Made by a program: the position numbers and the translations under genes
In this document: positions 1-9,201 of the stretch, one piece after another
Numbering within the stretch: the stretch's first letter is position 1
Layout of the letters: every line of letters begins with the position of its first letter
Notes under the pieces: model-generated
Databases searched by the model: none
Seen by the model: the letters and a program-made list of their open reading frames with translations, nothing else
Told to the model about the DNA's origin: nothing
Origin: Bacteroidales bacterium
Lineage (GTDB): Bacteria > Bacteroidota > Bacteroidia > Bacteroidales > JAFGUD01
Direction: 5' to 3'
Length of the DNA stretch: 56,477 nt
Assembly: GCA_016936595.1 (NCBI GenBank)
Contig: JAFGXO010000032.1
Location: 1 to 56,477 of the forward strand

Positions 1-112
1 AATTACTATTTTAAAAATCAATTAAAAAAAATTAACAATAAAAATTAAAAATTTAAGTTTACTTTTGACGGCAATTTTAACGCTAAGTATTATTTTTGTA
101 GGCTGTGAAAAA
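1..112 (+). repeat. Direct repeat copy A (lipoprotein leader), partner at 2180-2291
   Basis: The first 112 bases reappear at 2180-2291 with no indels and four substitutions that I can count (40, 47, 66 and 100 of this copy). The repeat covers the untranslated leader and the codons for a lipoprotein signal peptide, ending just after the lipobox cysteine and GluLysLys. Downstream the two genes diverge completely. It marks the left edge of an old tandem duplication; the left limit lies outside the window. Confidence 0.9.
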
Positions 113-775
113 CAGGAGTTAACGAAAACAACAGATGTTGAAGATTTGGATTTATCTACTTATGAGCATGAGGTATTTTTCTTTATTGATAACATTCAAG
201 CTACAGATTTCGATGGATACCCAGATGGCTTAATGATTGTTGTGAGAGATATTTTAGATAAAGAAAATGAAACAATAATTACAGAAAACTATGGATTTAC
301 GAGTGAAGAAGGTTATGTGAATTTTGGTATCGAAAATAATTATCCATTGAAAGAAGAATTAGATTATGTAAAACAAATGAGAACTTACATAGTTGAAAAT
401 GGAGTAGAAGAGTATTATGAAAATAATGGAGAATTACCTGAGGGATACATTGAATTCGAAGAAAATCTTCATGAAGCTATTTTTACTGAAAATAAAAATA
501 TACCAAGTTTACTATTAGGGTTGCTTTTAGCTGAAAAAAAATGGGGATTTGGAGGACATTGGATTGCATTTGTTAAAACTTGGCCAGTAATGTTACCTGG
601 TTGGGATAATGATGTGAGTTCATATAAACCTATTGGTTTAGCAGGAGTGGTTTCATTTTACGGTAGAACATTTTATAGAGATCGTTTGTTCACAAAAGTC
701 CAATGGGCAGAAAAATGGTACAATATGAGTTGGTATAACTGTGATAATGCCTTAAGTTCATGGTTTAGGATTTAA
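65..775 (+). CDS. Hypothetical lipoprotein; start codon eroded
   Basis: I do not recognise the family. The track starts at a TTG at 65, giving a hydrophobic stretch and a lipobox (IIFVGC) followed by EK, so the product would be a lipoprotein. In-frame codons upstream from position 38 (ATA AAA ATT AAA AAT TTA AGT TTA CTT) restore a typical positively charged N-region, IKIKNLSLLL, so the original start was almost certainly an ATG where ATA (38-40) now stands. Translation may use TTG at 65, may be weak, or may be lost. The mature part is acidic in its first half (many Glu/Asp/Asn), then has a hydrophobic SLLLGLLLAEKKWGFGGHW stretch and an aromatic-rich C-terminus. The next two envelope genes follow on the same strand at short spacing. 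Function unknown. Confidence 0.55.
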   Translation: MTAILTLSIIFVGCEKQELTKTTDVEDLDLSTYEHEVFFFIDNIQATDFDGYPDGLMIVVRDILDKENETIITENYGFTSEEGYVNFGIENNYPLKEELDYVKQMRTYIVENGVEEYYENNGELPEGYIEFEENLHEAIFTENKNIPSLLLGLLLAEKKWGFGGHWIAFVKTWPVMLPGWDNDVSSYKPIGLAGVVSFYGRTFYRDRLFTKVQWAEKWYNMSWYNCDNALSSWFRI

Positions 776-826
776 TGTTCTTTGTTATATGAATATTAAC
801 ATAATCTAAAATATATTAAAATAATC

Positions 827-1411
827 ATGAAACTAATTTTTGTTTTTTTATTACTTATTTCATTTTCGTTAACAGCTTTTGGTCAATTTATTGTTAAGAA
901 AATCGATGAACCAAAGTTTATTGTTGGAGTTCATAGTGCTGGAGTTATTGCGTTTGGAAAGGATACGTTAGAAAATAATTTTCATGAAATATTATTGGAA
1001 ACGGAGCCCTATTTCTGTTATTTCCCTGTTAAAAATCTTGGATTTGGATTGATGTTTAATTATATGTACACCAACAGTACTTTCAATAATTATAAAAATT
1101 TTTATAGCTTTGGATTGCTTACACGTTATTATGTGCCTTTTCAGATAAATAAACCGGTTTTAGGAAAACAAAAAATCTATTTTGAATATAACATTAACTT
1201 TACAAATTATTTATTTGAAAACAGATATAGTTACCCTGTTGTCTATGATAAGTTACAACAAATAAGGAATAATTTTGTAGTTGGATTAAATATTAATTTA
1301 GTTAAAGAGTTTTATTTAGATTTTGGTTTTCAGTATTTGAAATTTGTAAAAGGAATAGGCTTTGTTGAACCAAGGCTAGCACTTGAATATCATTTTAATA
1401 AAATTGAATAA
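827..1411 (+). CDS. Putative outer-membrane beta-barrel protein
   Basis: The 194-aa product begins with a clear signal peptide (MKLIFVFLLLISFSLTAFGQ, cleavage before or after the Gln). The rest consists of alternating aromatic/polar strands such as FGFGLMFNYMYTN, FYSFGLLTRYYV, IYFEYNINF, FVVGLNINLV and FYLDFGFQYLKF, ending in EPRLALEYHF. This pattern fits a small outer-membrane porin-like barrel of the OmpW / beta-barrel OMP type common in Bacteroidota, although no family motif is diagnostic. The stop at 1411 is two bases before the ATG of the next lipoprotein gene, so the two are probably translationally coupled. Substrate or role cannot be read from the sequence. Confidence 0.7.
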   Translation: MKLIFVFLLLISFSLTAFGQFIVKKIDEPKFIVGVHSAGVIAFGKDTLENNFHEILLETEPYFCYFPVKNLGFGLMFNYMYTNSTFNNYKNFYSFGLLTRYYVPFQINKPVLGKQKIYFEYNINFTNYLFENRYSYPVVYDKLQQIRNNFVVGLNINLVKEFYLDFGFQYLKFVKGIGFVEPRLALEYHFNKIE

Positions 1412-1413
1412 TC

Positions 1414-1791
1414 ATGAGAAAAATTGTGAAATTTATTTCTGTATTTTTTATTGTTGCATTTCTTTTTAGTTGTAATAAAAAACCGGATTTTCCGGTTTGT
1501 ATTTATCCCACAAATGGAGAGAAAAAAATAACTGATAGTGTTTTCGTTTTATCTTGGGACTGTGAAGATCCTAATGGAGATAAATTAGTTTTTGATGTTT
1601 TTCTTTCAGAGGAGGAGGAAGGCACACTTGAAAGTTACAACCAAATTGCTGAATTTTATGAGAGTAAAACAATAGAAGTAAAAGACCTTAAAGATAATAC
1701 AACTTATTTTTGGCAAGTTGTAGCTATTGATCCTGCAGGAAAGTTCCGTATGAATTCTTGGCAATTTACAACAGGAGAAATTCAACATTAA
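1414..1791 (+). CDS. Small lipoprotein with a fibronectin type III-like domain
   Basis: The 125-aa product has a lipoprotein signal peptide with lipobox FLFSC at about residue 20. A single Ig-like domain follows, reading like FN3: VLSWDCEDPNGDKLVFDVFLS, then TTYFWQVVAIDPAGKF and a final WQFTTGE. The W-x-C-x-D-P-N-G-D-x-L and Y-x-W-x-V-x-A-x-D signatures are typical of FN3 modules in Bacteroidota lipoproteins. It starts two bases after the upstream barrel gene and is followed by a rho-independent terminator, so it ends the small operon. It probably sits on the outer membrane as a binding or scaffold module for its neighbour (inference). Confidence 0.75.
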   Translation: MRKIVKFISVFFIVAFLFSCNKKPDFPVCIYPTNGEKKITDSVFVLSWDCEDPNGDKLVFDVFLSEEEEGTLESYNQIAEFYESKTIEVKDLKDNTTYFWQVVAIDPAGKFRMNSWQFTTGEIQH

Positions 1792-1804
1792 AAATCATAT
1801 AATA

Positions 1805-1836
1805 AAAAACTCGTTCATAGTTTTGACCGAGTTTTT
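1805..1836 (+). terminator. Rho-independent terminator after the FN3 lipoprotein gene
   Basis: AAAAACTCG pairs with CGAGTTTTT around a short loop and is followed by T-rich sequence. It lies 14 bases past the stop codon. A near-identical hairpin at 3181-3212 belongs to the second copy of the duplicated region. The A/T symmetry means it could act in both directions. Confidence 0.8.
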
Positions 1837-1919
1837 CATGCTTGTAATAATAATATATTAGTAATCATTTTAAGCACCAAGATACTAAAGAAAAAACTAA
1901 AATTCTTAATGCCTAAAAA

Positions 1920-1991
1920 TTAAAACAAAATCATGTAAGTCATCTTATGCTAAAACCCTTGCTGGTAGTAGGTTCTTAGCGAGTTTGTGTT
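1920..1991 (-). pseudogene. Remnant of the 3' end of a TonB-dependent receptor gene
   Basis: Read on the minus strand, these 72 bases encode NTNSLRTYYQQGF, a stop, HKMTYMILF and a terminal stop. The last residues of the intact receptor at 3307-5673 are NTNSVRTYYQQGFMPMMTYRILF, so about 18 of 23 codons match. This is the tail of a duplicated receptor gene whose body has been deleted; an internal TAG confirms decay. It lies after the terminator in the same arrangement as the intact receptor lies after the second terminator. The rest of 1837-2179 shows no gene. Confidence 0.8.
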
Positions 1992-2179
1992 TGCAAAAAA
2001 CAATTAACTTTTTGATGAATGAATTAATCTTTAACATTAAAAATAAAATATTGTTTTTTTAGATACGTTAATTTTAAAGACTTTTGGTTTGTTTTTGATA
2101 AAAATATATTAGAATAGGTGTTTTTTGTCTTTGTGGGCGTAAATGTTTACTAAAAAAAACTTTAACCCGCTGTTAATTA

Positions 2180-2291
2180 AATTACTATTTTAAAAATCAA
2201 TTAAAAAAAATTAACAATTAAAATTTAAAATTTAAGTTTACTTTCGACGGCAATTTTAACGCTAAGTATTATTTTTGTCGGCTGTGAAAAA
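2180..2291 (+). repeat. Direct repeat copy B (lipoprotein leader)
   Basis: Second copy of bases 1-112, colinear with four substitutions. Here the equivalent of the start codon is ATT (2217-2219), and a TAA at 2226-2228 interrupts the signal-peptide frame, so this copy cannot be translated as a lipoprotein. Confidence 0.9.
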
Positions 2292-3176
2292 GAATTAAGT
2301 GTAAGTGAAAATTCAAACATAACTAATTTTGATAATTTGATTGACCTTTTAATTGAGAAAAACATAACGACGGATTAGTTGAGTTTGAAAAATATTACTT
2401 TAAAAAGGACTAAATAAACAATTACTAATGAAGAAAAAATTGAAATTGTTTTACAATATTATTAGAATATAATGAAGCTGATATTTCTGATATATCAGAA
2501 GAGTTTGTTAATAGTTTAGAATTTTTAGATTCTATTAACAGTTTGCCTTTTCATGAAAATATTCAAATAGATAAAATTATTATTTCTCAATCTGAGAATT
2601 ATAGTGAATATTTTATTCAAAAAACATTTGATATTTATTACTTTTCTGAAAAAAATCAAGAAAACACAAAATTATTCAATGAATATATTGATATTTGTAT
2701 AGATGAAGCACTCATTGATGAAAATTTTAATGAAGAAGAAAAAGCTTTATTTATAAATACACTTTATGTTTATGATAGCACACTTTATTTTTGTTATAAT
2801 TTTTATAATAATTTAAAAACAGGAGAAGATGATTATTGGAAAGTGCCTGTAAGAGATTGGGTAGGTGGTATTATTGATTGTATTTCTGGTCAAGCAGGTG
2901 TAATCTCTGGTTATCTTGGAGGTTCTGCTCTATCAGCTATTAGTTTATTAAAATACAAAAATTTAAAAAGATACCAAATATTTTTAAAAAGTACAAAAAT
3001 TTGCAAAGTATTACAGTATTGCAATGGGTGTAGGAGTTATGATTTCTTTTTCTTTAAAATATCTTAAAAAAAAGGAAGTCTTAGCAATTTTAATTGCTGC
3101 TTTTATTTTTGCAATTCCTATTTCTATTTCTATTTCAGAAATTGTAATAGATAATCAAAACAATAAAGAGAAGTAA
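2217..3176 (+). pseudogene. Decayed lipoprotein gene with frameshifts and stops
   Basis: The frame beginning in repeat copy B reads a signal peptide (LSTAILTLSIIFVGCEKELSV) interrupted by an early TAA. It then stops after NLIDLLIEKNITTD. A second piece (TNEEKIEIVLQY) passes by frameshift into a third piece, which the track lists as 2543-3067. The third piece runs open from well upstream of its nominal TTG start. It ends in a Gly-rich hydrophobic segment, CISGQAGVISGYLGGSALSA, and then shifts frame again near 3000 into KYYSIAMGVGVMISFSLKYL and a terminal membrane-like segment, stopping at 3174-3176. I count at least two stops and two shifts, so it is a pseudogene. The body does not resemble the gene at 65-775. 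Original function unknown. Confidence 0.7.
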
Positions 3177-3180
3177 TATT

Positions 3181-3212
3181 AAAAACTCGTTCATAGTCTT
3201 GAACGAGTTTTT
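3181..3212. terminator. Bidirectional terminator hairpin
   Basis: AAAAACTCGTTC and GAACGAGTTTTT form a perfect 12-bp stem around ATAGTCTT. The flanking A and T tracts allow it to work for the plus-strand pseudogene and possibly for the minus-strand TonB receptor. It is the duplicate of the hairpin at 1805-1836. Confidence 0.8.
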
Positions 3213-3240
3213 CATGTTTGAGAAAACAACATTATTACTG

Positions 3241-3290
3241 CTACAAAGACACGAAGGTGCAAAAAACATAGAGCTTTAGTGTCTTTGTGG
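3241..3290. repeat. Intergenic inverted repeat of the ACAAAGACAC type
   Basis: ACAAAGACAC (3243-3252) and GTGTCTTTGT (3279-3288) are perfect inverted arms separated by 26 bases. The sequence resembles small non-coding repeat debris often seen between Bacteroidota genes (tctttgtggtaaa type). A partial relative lies at about 2129-2141 (tgtctttgtggg). Confidence 0.55.
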
Positions 3291-3306
3291 TAAAAATTTA
3301 CTCTTG

Positions 3307-5673
3307 TTAAAACAAAATTCTGTATGTCATCATTGGCATAAAACCTTGTTGATAGTATGTTCTAACAGAATTGGTGTTTGTATCCCAATCTTGCTGAAAA
3401 ATATTTTGGTGATTTGTTAAATTTTGCAAATCTAATCCCCATTCTTGACTCATGTTAGCTTTTTTAGCATTTGTTTTAAACGTTATGCGAGCATTGATTC
3501 TAAAATATGGGTCATATTGTTCAGCATAAGAGTTCTCGAAAAAATATTGAGTTCTTCCGGTTGTTTCTGACAATTCTTCATCTATTGGAATATATCTTTT
3601 ACCACCGGCATACATTCCTTTAATATCAAAAGCAAGAATAGAATAATCGCCTAATTTAAACTCATAACCTCCTAAACCATTAAAAACATAGTTTCCGTTA
3701 TATTTTGTGTTGCGTTCTATTCCGTCAAAAGCTGTATATTTTGATTCAAATATCGAAGTTGTTATTAGAAAATAAAAACCTTCTGATAAGAATTTTTCAA
3801 TGGTTAATTCAACGCCATAATTTCTACCTGTTCCATCATTAATCATTCCACTGTATGCCGGAATGTAAAAATCGTCGCCAATATTAAGCACCGAAAATTG
3901 TTGGTTTTCTTCCGAAATTGGAATATTATACAAATATTGATAATAAAGTTCAGTTTTTATTCTAAATCCGGTGTTTAACAAAAAATTGTGCCCGATTACT
4001 GCATGAATAGATTTATTAAAACCTAAGTCTTTATTTGTTTGAACTAGATTATTTGTAGAATCTTCAAAACTAACGTAATATAACAAAGGAATTTGCAATT
4101 GACTGTGCATTCCTGCTCCAAAATCTATTGATTGTTTATTGGTAAATTGCCATTTAAAACCAAATCTTGGTTCAGCGTTGTAACTGTTGTTAATATCTAA
4201 ATAATGTGCAAAAACGCCCAAGTTTAAAATAACTTTATCCGAAAACCTGTGTTGATATTCAACAAATGTTTGACTATGTATATAGCTTTCAGACATATCA
4301 TACTGACGAATGTATTTATTTTCCTCAAAAATAAATACAGAGTCTAAATAATTTATCTGATTATATTTTAAATTTAAACCAATCTTAAAAGAATTTTTTG
4401 CATTTATTTTAGAATAAAATTCTGGAGCAAAAACAGTTGTAAATGTTTCGCCATCAGAAGTATAAAACCTATAAGGATTAAATTGTCCATTATGATAAAG
4501 GGAATCTAATTGTGTTTGTTGCGAAATGTAACTTTCAGCTAATTTGATAGTTATTCTTGATTTATTATTAAAAAAATAAGTGTAATTTAAACCTACAGTT
4601 GCCATTTGGTTAGAGTAAAGTAAATCTGTTCCTCCAAATCCGTACGAAGCGCTATCTCCTTCGCTGTCATTCATTTGAATATGATTAATGCCGCCTATTC
4701 CAAAAACAGAAAGTTTTCCGAATTTTCCGCGCGGTATATTTATTTTAAAATTCAAATCCTGATAATGAGGCACTGCTGCACCTGTACCAACATCAAATCC
4801 CAAAGCACTCATTACAGCAAGTGTAGAATATCGATAATTTATCAAAAAAGATGAACCATTTTGTCTGGAAATTGGTCCTTCTATTCCTGCTTCAAAACCA
4901 CCAAAACCAACTTGTCCCAAAAATTCGTACTTCTGATTATTACCCGAACGCATTTGTAAATCAAAAACACCGCCTACTGCGTTTCCATATTCTGCAGGAA
5001 ATGCTCCAGTAAAAAAATCGGAATTTGTTAAAACATTATTATTAAGCATACTTACCGGTCCTCCGGTTGTTCCCATTGCTCCAAAATGATTTGGATTTGG
5101 AATATCAATGCCGTCTAATCGCCATAAAAGCCCAAGTGGTGAGTTCCCTCTAATAATTATATCATTACGTTGATCATTTACCGACATAACTCCGGCAAAA
5201 TTAGCTGCCATTCTTGACGGATCGCCTAAACTTCCGGCGTATCGTTCAGTTTCTTCTATCGAAAAAGATCTTGAGCTTACTGTTGCCATGTCGTTTTGTG
5301 TTGTTGCTTTATTAACCTGTGTCGAAATAACAACGTTTCCAATATCAATAGCACTTTCTTGCATTTCAATTTCAAGTACTGTTTCTTTACCTTTTACAAC
5401 CATCAAATTTGTAAGTTGAACCGGCATATATCCCATAAATTCAACAATAATAGTTTGTCGTCCAATAGGGGCATTTTCAAACTTAAATTCACCTTTTGCG
5501 TCGGTTGTTGTTACCATTTGAGGATTTGCATCTAAAATAACAACTGTTGCTCCAACCAAAGATTGTTTTGATTGCACATCAAATACTGTTCCTCTGATAG
5601 TTGAGGTTGATACTTGAGAATTTACATAAAGAAATGAAAAACTCAATAACAAAATAATTAGATTTTTTTTCAT
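3307..5673 (-). CDS. TonB-dependent receptor with CarboxypepD-like N-terminal domain
   Basis: The 788-aa outer-membrane protein starts with a signal peptide (MKKNLIILLLSFSFLYVNSQ). Next comes a carboxypeptidase regulatory-like domain (about residues 27-105: STIRGTVFDVQSKQSLVGAT, ATVVILD, GEFKFENAPIG). The plug domain contains DIIIRGNSPLGLLWRLDGI and GGVFDLQMRSG. A long 22-strand-type barrel follows, ending in the aromatic terminus MMTYRILF. The family imports large ligands (siderophores, vitamins, oligosaccharides, peptides) using TonB energy. The lack of a partner SusD gene and of the SusC-specific motif separates it from SusC proteins, so the substrate is not predictable. A duplicate of its last 24 codons survives at 1920-1991. 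The 549-bp gap upstream separates it from the divergent susC. Confidence 0.92.
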   Translation of the reverse strand: MKKNLIILLLSFSFLYVNSQVSTSTIRGTVFDVQSKQSLVGATVVILDANPQMVTTTDAKGEFKFENAPIGRQTIIVEFMGYMPVQLTNLMVVKGKETVLEIEMQESAIDIGNVVISTQVNKATTQNDMATVSSRSFSIEETERYAGSLGDPSRMAANFAGVMSVNDQRNDIIIRGNSPLGLLWRLDGIDIPNPNHFGAMGTTGGPVSMLNNNVLTNSDFFTGAFPAEYGNAVGGVFDLQMRSGNNQKYEFLGQVGFGGFEAGIEGPISRQNGSSFLINYRYSTLAVMSALGFDVGTGAAVPHYQDLNFKINIPRGKFGKLSVFGIGGINHIQMNDSEGDSASYGFGGTDLLYSNQMATVGLNYTYFFNNKSRITIKLAESYISQQTQLDSLYHNGQFNPYRFYTSDGETFTTVFAPEFYSKINAKNSFKIGLNLKYNQINYLDSVFIFEENKYIRQYDMSESYIHSQTFVEYQHRFSDKVILNLGVFAHYLDINNSYNAEPRFGFKWQFTNKQSIDFGAGMHSQLQIPLLYYVSFEDSTNNLVQTNKDLGFNKSIHAVIGHNFLLNTGFRIKTELYYQYLYNIPISEENQQFSVLNIGDDFYIPAYSGMINDGTGRNYGVELTIEKFLSEGFYFLITTSIFESKYTAFDGIERNTKYNGNYVFNGLGGYEFKLGDYSILAFDIKGMYAGGKRYIPIDEELSETTGRTQYFFENSYAEQYDPYFRINARITFKTNAKKANMSQEWGLDLQNLTNHQNIFQQDWDTNTNSVRTYYQQGFMPMMTYRILF

Positions 5674-6222
5674 AATTTTTTTTCTGCAAATAAACCAAAA
5701 TTGAAAAAAACTGCAATGATGTTTATATAAATGGGAATTTTTTTATTTGAATGGGAAAAAATTTGCAAATGTGAAGTTAATTTTAAAAATTTAAAATACA
5801 TAATACAAGACCATTAAAGTGGTTAATTAAATTCATAATATTGTTAACCTTTGGATATCCAAAATAAATAATTTATCTTGTCAAAAGTTGTGTTTGATAA
5901 GTTAAAATTAAAAAGTTCTAACATAGTACTGGAATTTAGAATAATATTTTAAAATAAAATTTAAATATTTGTACTGTCTTTTTTTGAATAATATAGAACT
6001 ATTTGTTCGTAACGCAAACGTTTGCAACAGGTTTATAACATTCAATTGCTAAATTTTATTTAATTTTGATTCAAAAATTAACTCATTTGTTGAAATTCAC
6101 AAGTGAAATCAATTTTTTTTTAATTTTTACTTGCAGTTTTGCAAATAAAAAATTTCTATTTATTTTTTCTTTTTATAGTTTTATAAATGTAACAATTTTA
6201 AAAATCAAAAAATTAATTACTT
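5674..6222. other. Divergent intergenic region upstream of susC
   Basis: This 549-bp region lies between the minus-strand TonB receptor and susC. It is very AT-rich, and the only distinct element I see is the palindrome at 6014-6025. The track ORF at 6066-6362 is a shadow running into susC in another frame. The susC leader is long, about 200 nt from the palindrome to the ATG. No clear TAnnTTTG box is visible except AACGTTTG inside the palindrome. Confidence 0.6.
6014..6025. promoter_or_regulatory. Candidate LacI-family operator upstream of susC
   Basis: GCAAACGTTTGC is a perfect 12-bp palindrome with a central CG, the hallmark of LacI/GalR-family operators. Its right half, AACGTTTGC, resembles a Bacteroidota minus-7 box, so bound repressor could block or reposition polymerase. 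It lies about 200 bp upstream of the susC start. Starch and maltodextrin Sus-type operons in several Bacteroidota are known to be controlled by LacI-type regulators, but no such gene is in this window. Confidence 0.55.
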
Positions 6223-9183
6223 ATGAGAACAAAATTTTTACAGTTTTTGAATCTGTTGTTGATTTTTTTTATCACAACAAGTTCAATACATGCTCAACGA
6301 ACAATTTCCGGGCAAGTTATAGATGCTCAAGGATTAGTAATTCCGGGAGTTACCGTTATTGAAAAAGGAACGAGTAATGCAGTTATTACTAATGTCGCCG
6401 GAAAATATTCTTTGACAGTTACTACTAATCCGGTTACATTAGTATTTTCTATGATGGGGCTTAGAACAGAAGAGGTGGAAATAACCGGAAACACTTTTGA
6501 TTTAACCATGTATGCAGATGACCAAGACTTGGGAGACGTTGTTGTTATTGGCTATGGACAAGTTAAAAAACAAGATGCAACAGGAGCTATATCTACTTTA
6601 GGTTCAGACGATTTTATTCAAGGAGCAGTAACTTCACCTCAGGATTTACTTACCGGAAAAATTGCCGGAGTTAGTATTACTTCAAACGGAGGTGCTCCCG
6701 GTAGCGGTGCTGTTATCAGAATTAGAGGAGGATCTTCTCTCTCTGCAAGTAATGATCCTCTATTTGTTATTGACGGTATTCCTATCGAAAATGATGGTGT
6801 TGCCGGTATGAGAAACCCTCTAAACGTTATCAATCCTGATGATATAGAGTCTTTTACAGTATTAAAAGATGCTTCGGCTACTGCAATATACGGATCAAGA
6901 GCTTCTAATGGTGTGATTATTATTACAACAAAAAAAGCATCACAAGGTTCTCCGTTAAAAATTTCATACACACTAAATACTTCTATTAGTACATTGCCCA
7001 CAACATTAGATGTTTTATCTGCCGACGAATACAGAACTCTTGTATTAGATAAGTTTGGAGAAGAATCTATTCAAGCTAATTTACTTGGAACAAGTAATAC
7101 TAACTGGCAAAATGAAATCTATCAAAGTCCTATAAACCAAGAACATAATTTGTCTTTGTCAGGGTCTATAAAATCGCTTCCTTACAGAGTTTCTTTAGCA
7201 TACACCGATCAACAAGGCATTCTTAAAACAGACGAATTAAATCGTATCAGTGGAGCAGTTATGCTTACACCTTCTGTATTGGATAATCATTTAAAGCTTA
7301 CCATAAACGCCAGAGGAATTAATGTGCAAAATCATTTTGCAGATGGTGGTGCAGTAGGTGCAGCTGTTAGATTTGACCCAACTCAACCTGTAAATGTTGA
7401 TGTTCAAACTTATGGTGGATATTATGCATGGCTAAGTGGTGGAGGTACTCCAATAACTATTGCAACAAAAAATCCGGTTGCTTTACTTAACCAAAGAGAA
7501 AATAATTCAAATGTAAACAGAGTTTTGGGTAGTGTTTTAATGGATTATAAACTGCACTTTTTTCCCGATTTACATTTTAATGTTAACGCTGCTTATGATT
7601 ATTCAGTTAGTTCCGGTACAAATGTAGTACCTGACAATGCCGCCTTCGACTGGGATCCTTCCGGCGTAACAAGCGGTTATAGTAGTAACTATGATCAGGA
7701 AAAACGCAATGAACTTATTGAAACGTATCTGAATTATTCAAAAAATATTTCATCAATAAGTAGCAAAATTGAATTTATGGGCGGATATTCTTGGCAACAT
7801 TTTTATATGAAAGAAGCTAATTTTTCAACAAATTATATAGGAGACGCAGACACTACAAGCAACAATAATGCTACTGAATATTACTTAGTTTCATTATTTG
7901 GAAGAATGAATTATACTCTTTTAGATAGATTTGTTTTAACCCTGACTTTACGTGATGATGGTACTTCCAGATTTGCACCCGAATCTCGTTGGGGCTTATT
8001 CCCCTCGGCTGCTTTTGCTTGGAAAATAAACGAAGAAAGCTTCCTGAAAAATTCAGATATAATTTCTGATCTTAAATTAAGAATTGGATACGGTGTTACC
8101 GGACAACAAAATATTGGACAGGGAAATTATCCTTACTTAGCTCGTTATACATATTCTTATGCCAATGCCGCTTATCCTTTTGGAGGCGCATATTACAATA
8201 CTTTAAGACCCGAAGCGTATAATTATGGACTAAAATGGGAAGAAACAACTACTTATAATGTAGCACTTGATTACGGATTATTTAAAAATCGCATCGTTGG
8301 TTCAATTGATTTTTATAAAAGAGTTACAAATGATCTTCTTAACGTAATTTCCGTTCCGGCCGGAACAAACTTTAACAATACAATCCTTAGTAATATTGGA
8401 AGTCTTGAAAATAAAGGCTTAGAATTTAGTGTTAATTTTAGACCAATTGTTAAAAAAGATATTTTCTGGGAATTTGGATTTAATATTGCTTATAATCAAA
8501 ATGAAATTACAAAATTAACTGTTGTTGAAGACTCTGCATACATTGGTGTTGAAACAGGTGGAATATCAGGTGGAATTGGAAATACAGTTCAAATGCACAG
8601 TGTTGGTTATCCTGCTTCTACTTTTTATTTAATGCAACAAATTTACGATACCGACGGAAATCCGATCGAAGGTGCTTATGTTGACAGAAATGAAGACGGA
8701 GTTGTTGATGAACAAGACAGATATCTTTCTGAAACCCCAACTGCAAATTATTTAATAGGATTTAATACTAACTTTAATTACAAAAATTTTGACCTAAGAC
8801 TTTCAGGTAGAGCAAGTATAGGAAATTTTGTTTATGATAATATTAGTTCTGTTAATGGATTATATATCGATATTTATAATTCTGCCGGATACATGAACAA
8901 TGTTACAAACGCTATTTATCAGCCAGGTTTTACCGACTATCAACTAAAGTCTGATTATTACATGAAAGATGCTTCCTTTTTAAAGGTCGATAATATTAGC
9001 TTAGGATATACAATTAAAAAATTATTTACTGATAAATTAAGTGCAAGAATTGGTGCGAACGTACAAAATGCCTTTGTTTATACCAAATACAACGGTTTAG
9101 ACCCCGAAATTTTTGGAGGAATTGACAATAACATGTATCCTCGCCCAAGAATTTATTCTTTAAGTATTAATATTCAATTTTAA
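6223..9183 (+). CDS. susC: SusC/RagA-family TonB-linked outer-membrane transporter
   Basis: The 986-aa product has a signal peptide (ends ...SSIHAQ) and a CarboxypepD-like domain (RTISGQVIDAQGLVIPGVTV). The SusC TonB-box region DLGDVVVIGYGQVKKQDATG comes next, then a plug domain with GSGAVIRIRGGSSLSASNDP and PLFVIDGIP, and the barrel, ending PRPRIYSLSINIQF. Length and motifs match SusC. It forms the transport barrel closed by the SusD lid in the outer membrane and imports oligosaccharides with TonB energy. susD follows after 18 bp and susE after a further 35 bp, a starch-utilisation-type arrangement. The start ATG at 6223 is supported by the signal peptide. The ligand is probably alpha-glucan or maltodextrin, because of the SusE partner (inference). 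Confidence 0.95.
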   Translation: MRTKFLQFLNLLLIFFITTSSIHAQRTISGQVIDAQGLVIPGVTVIEKGTSNAVITNVAGKYSLTVTTNPVTLVFSMMGLRTEEVEITGNTFDLTMYADDQDLGDVVVIGYGQVKKQDATGAISTLGSDDFIQGAVTSPQDLLTGKIAGVSITSNGGAPGSGAVIRIRGGSSLSASNDPLFVIDGIPIENDGVAGMRNPLNVINPDDIESFTVLKDASATAIYGSRASNGVIIITTKKASQGSPLKISYTLNTSISTLPTTLDVLSADEYRTLVLDKFGEESIQANLLGTSNTNWQNEIYQSPINQEHNLSLSGSIKSLPYRVSLAYTDQQGILKTDELNRISGAVMLTPSVLDNHLKLTINARGINVQNHFADGGAVGAAVRFDPTQPVNVDVQTYGGYYAWLSGGGTPITIATKNPVALLNQRENNSNVNRVLGSVLMDYKLHFFPDLHFNVNAAYDYSVSSGTNVVPDNAAFDWDPSGVTSGYSSNYDQEKRNELIETYLNYSKNISSISSKIEFMGGYSWQHFYMKEANFSTNYIGDADTTSNNNATEYYLVSLFGRMNYTLLDRFVLTLTLRDDGTSRFAPESRWGLFPSAAFAWKINEESFLKNSDIISDLKLRIGYGVTGQQNIGQGNYPYLARYTYSYANAAYPFGGAYYNTLRPEAYNYGLKWEETTTYNVALDYGLFKNRIVGSIDFYKRVTNDLLNVISVPAGTNFNNTILSNIGSLENKGLEFSVNFRPIVKKDIFWEFGFNIAYNQNEITKLTVVEDSAYIGVETGGISGGIGNTVQMHSVGYPASTFYLMQQIYDTDGNPIEGAYVDRNEDGVVDEQDRYLSETPTANYLIGFNTNFNYKNFDLRLSGRASIGNFVYDNISSVNGLYIDIYNSAGYMNNVTNAIYQPGFTDYQLKSDYYMKDASFLKVDNISLGYTIKKLFTDKLSARIGANVQNAFVYTKYNGLDPEIFGGIDNNMYPRPRIYSLSINIQF

Positions 9184-9201
9184 CTATTAAAATTTAATAA
9201 A

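Noticed and set aside
6066-6362. 98-aa plus-strand ORF upstream of susC
   Set aside because: It overlaps the true start of susC in another frame, is low-complexity Phe/Lys/Asn-rich, and lacks a signal or family match.
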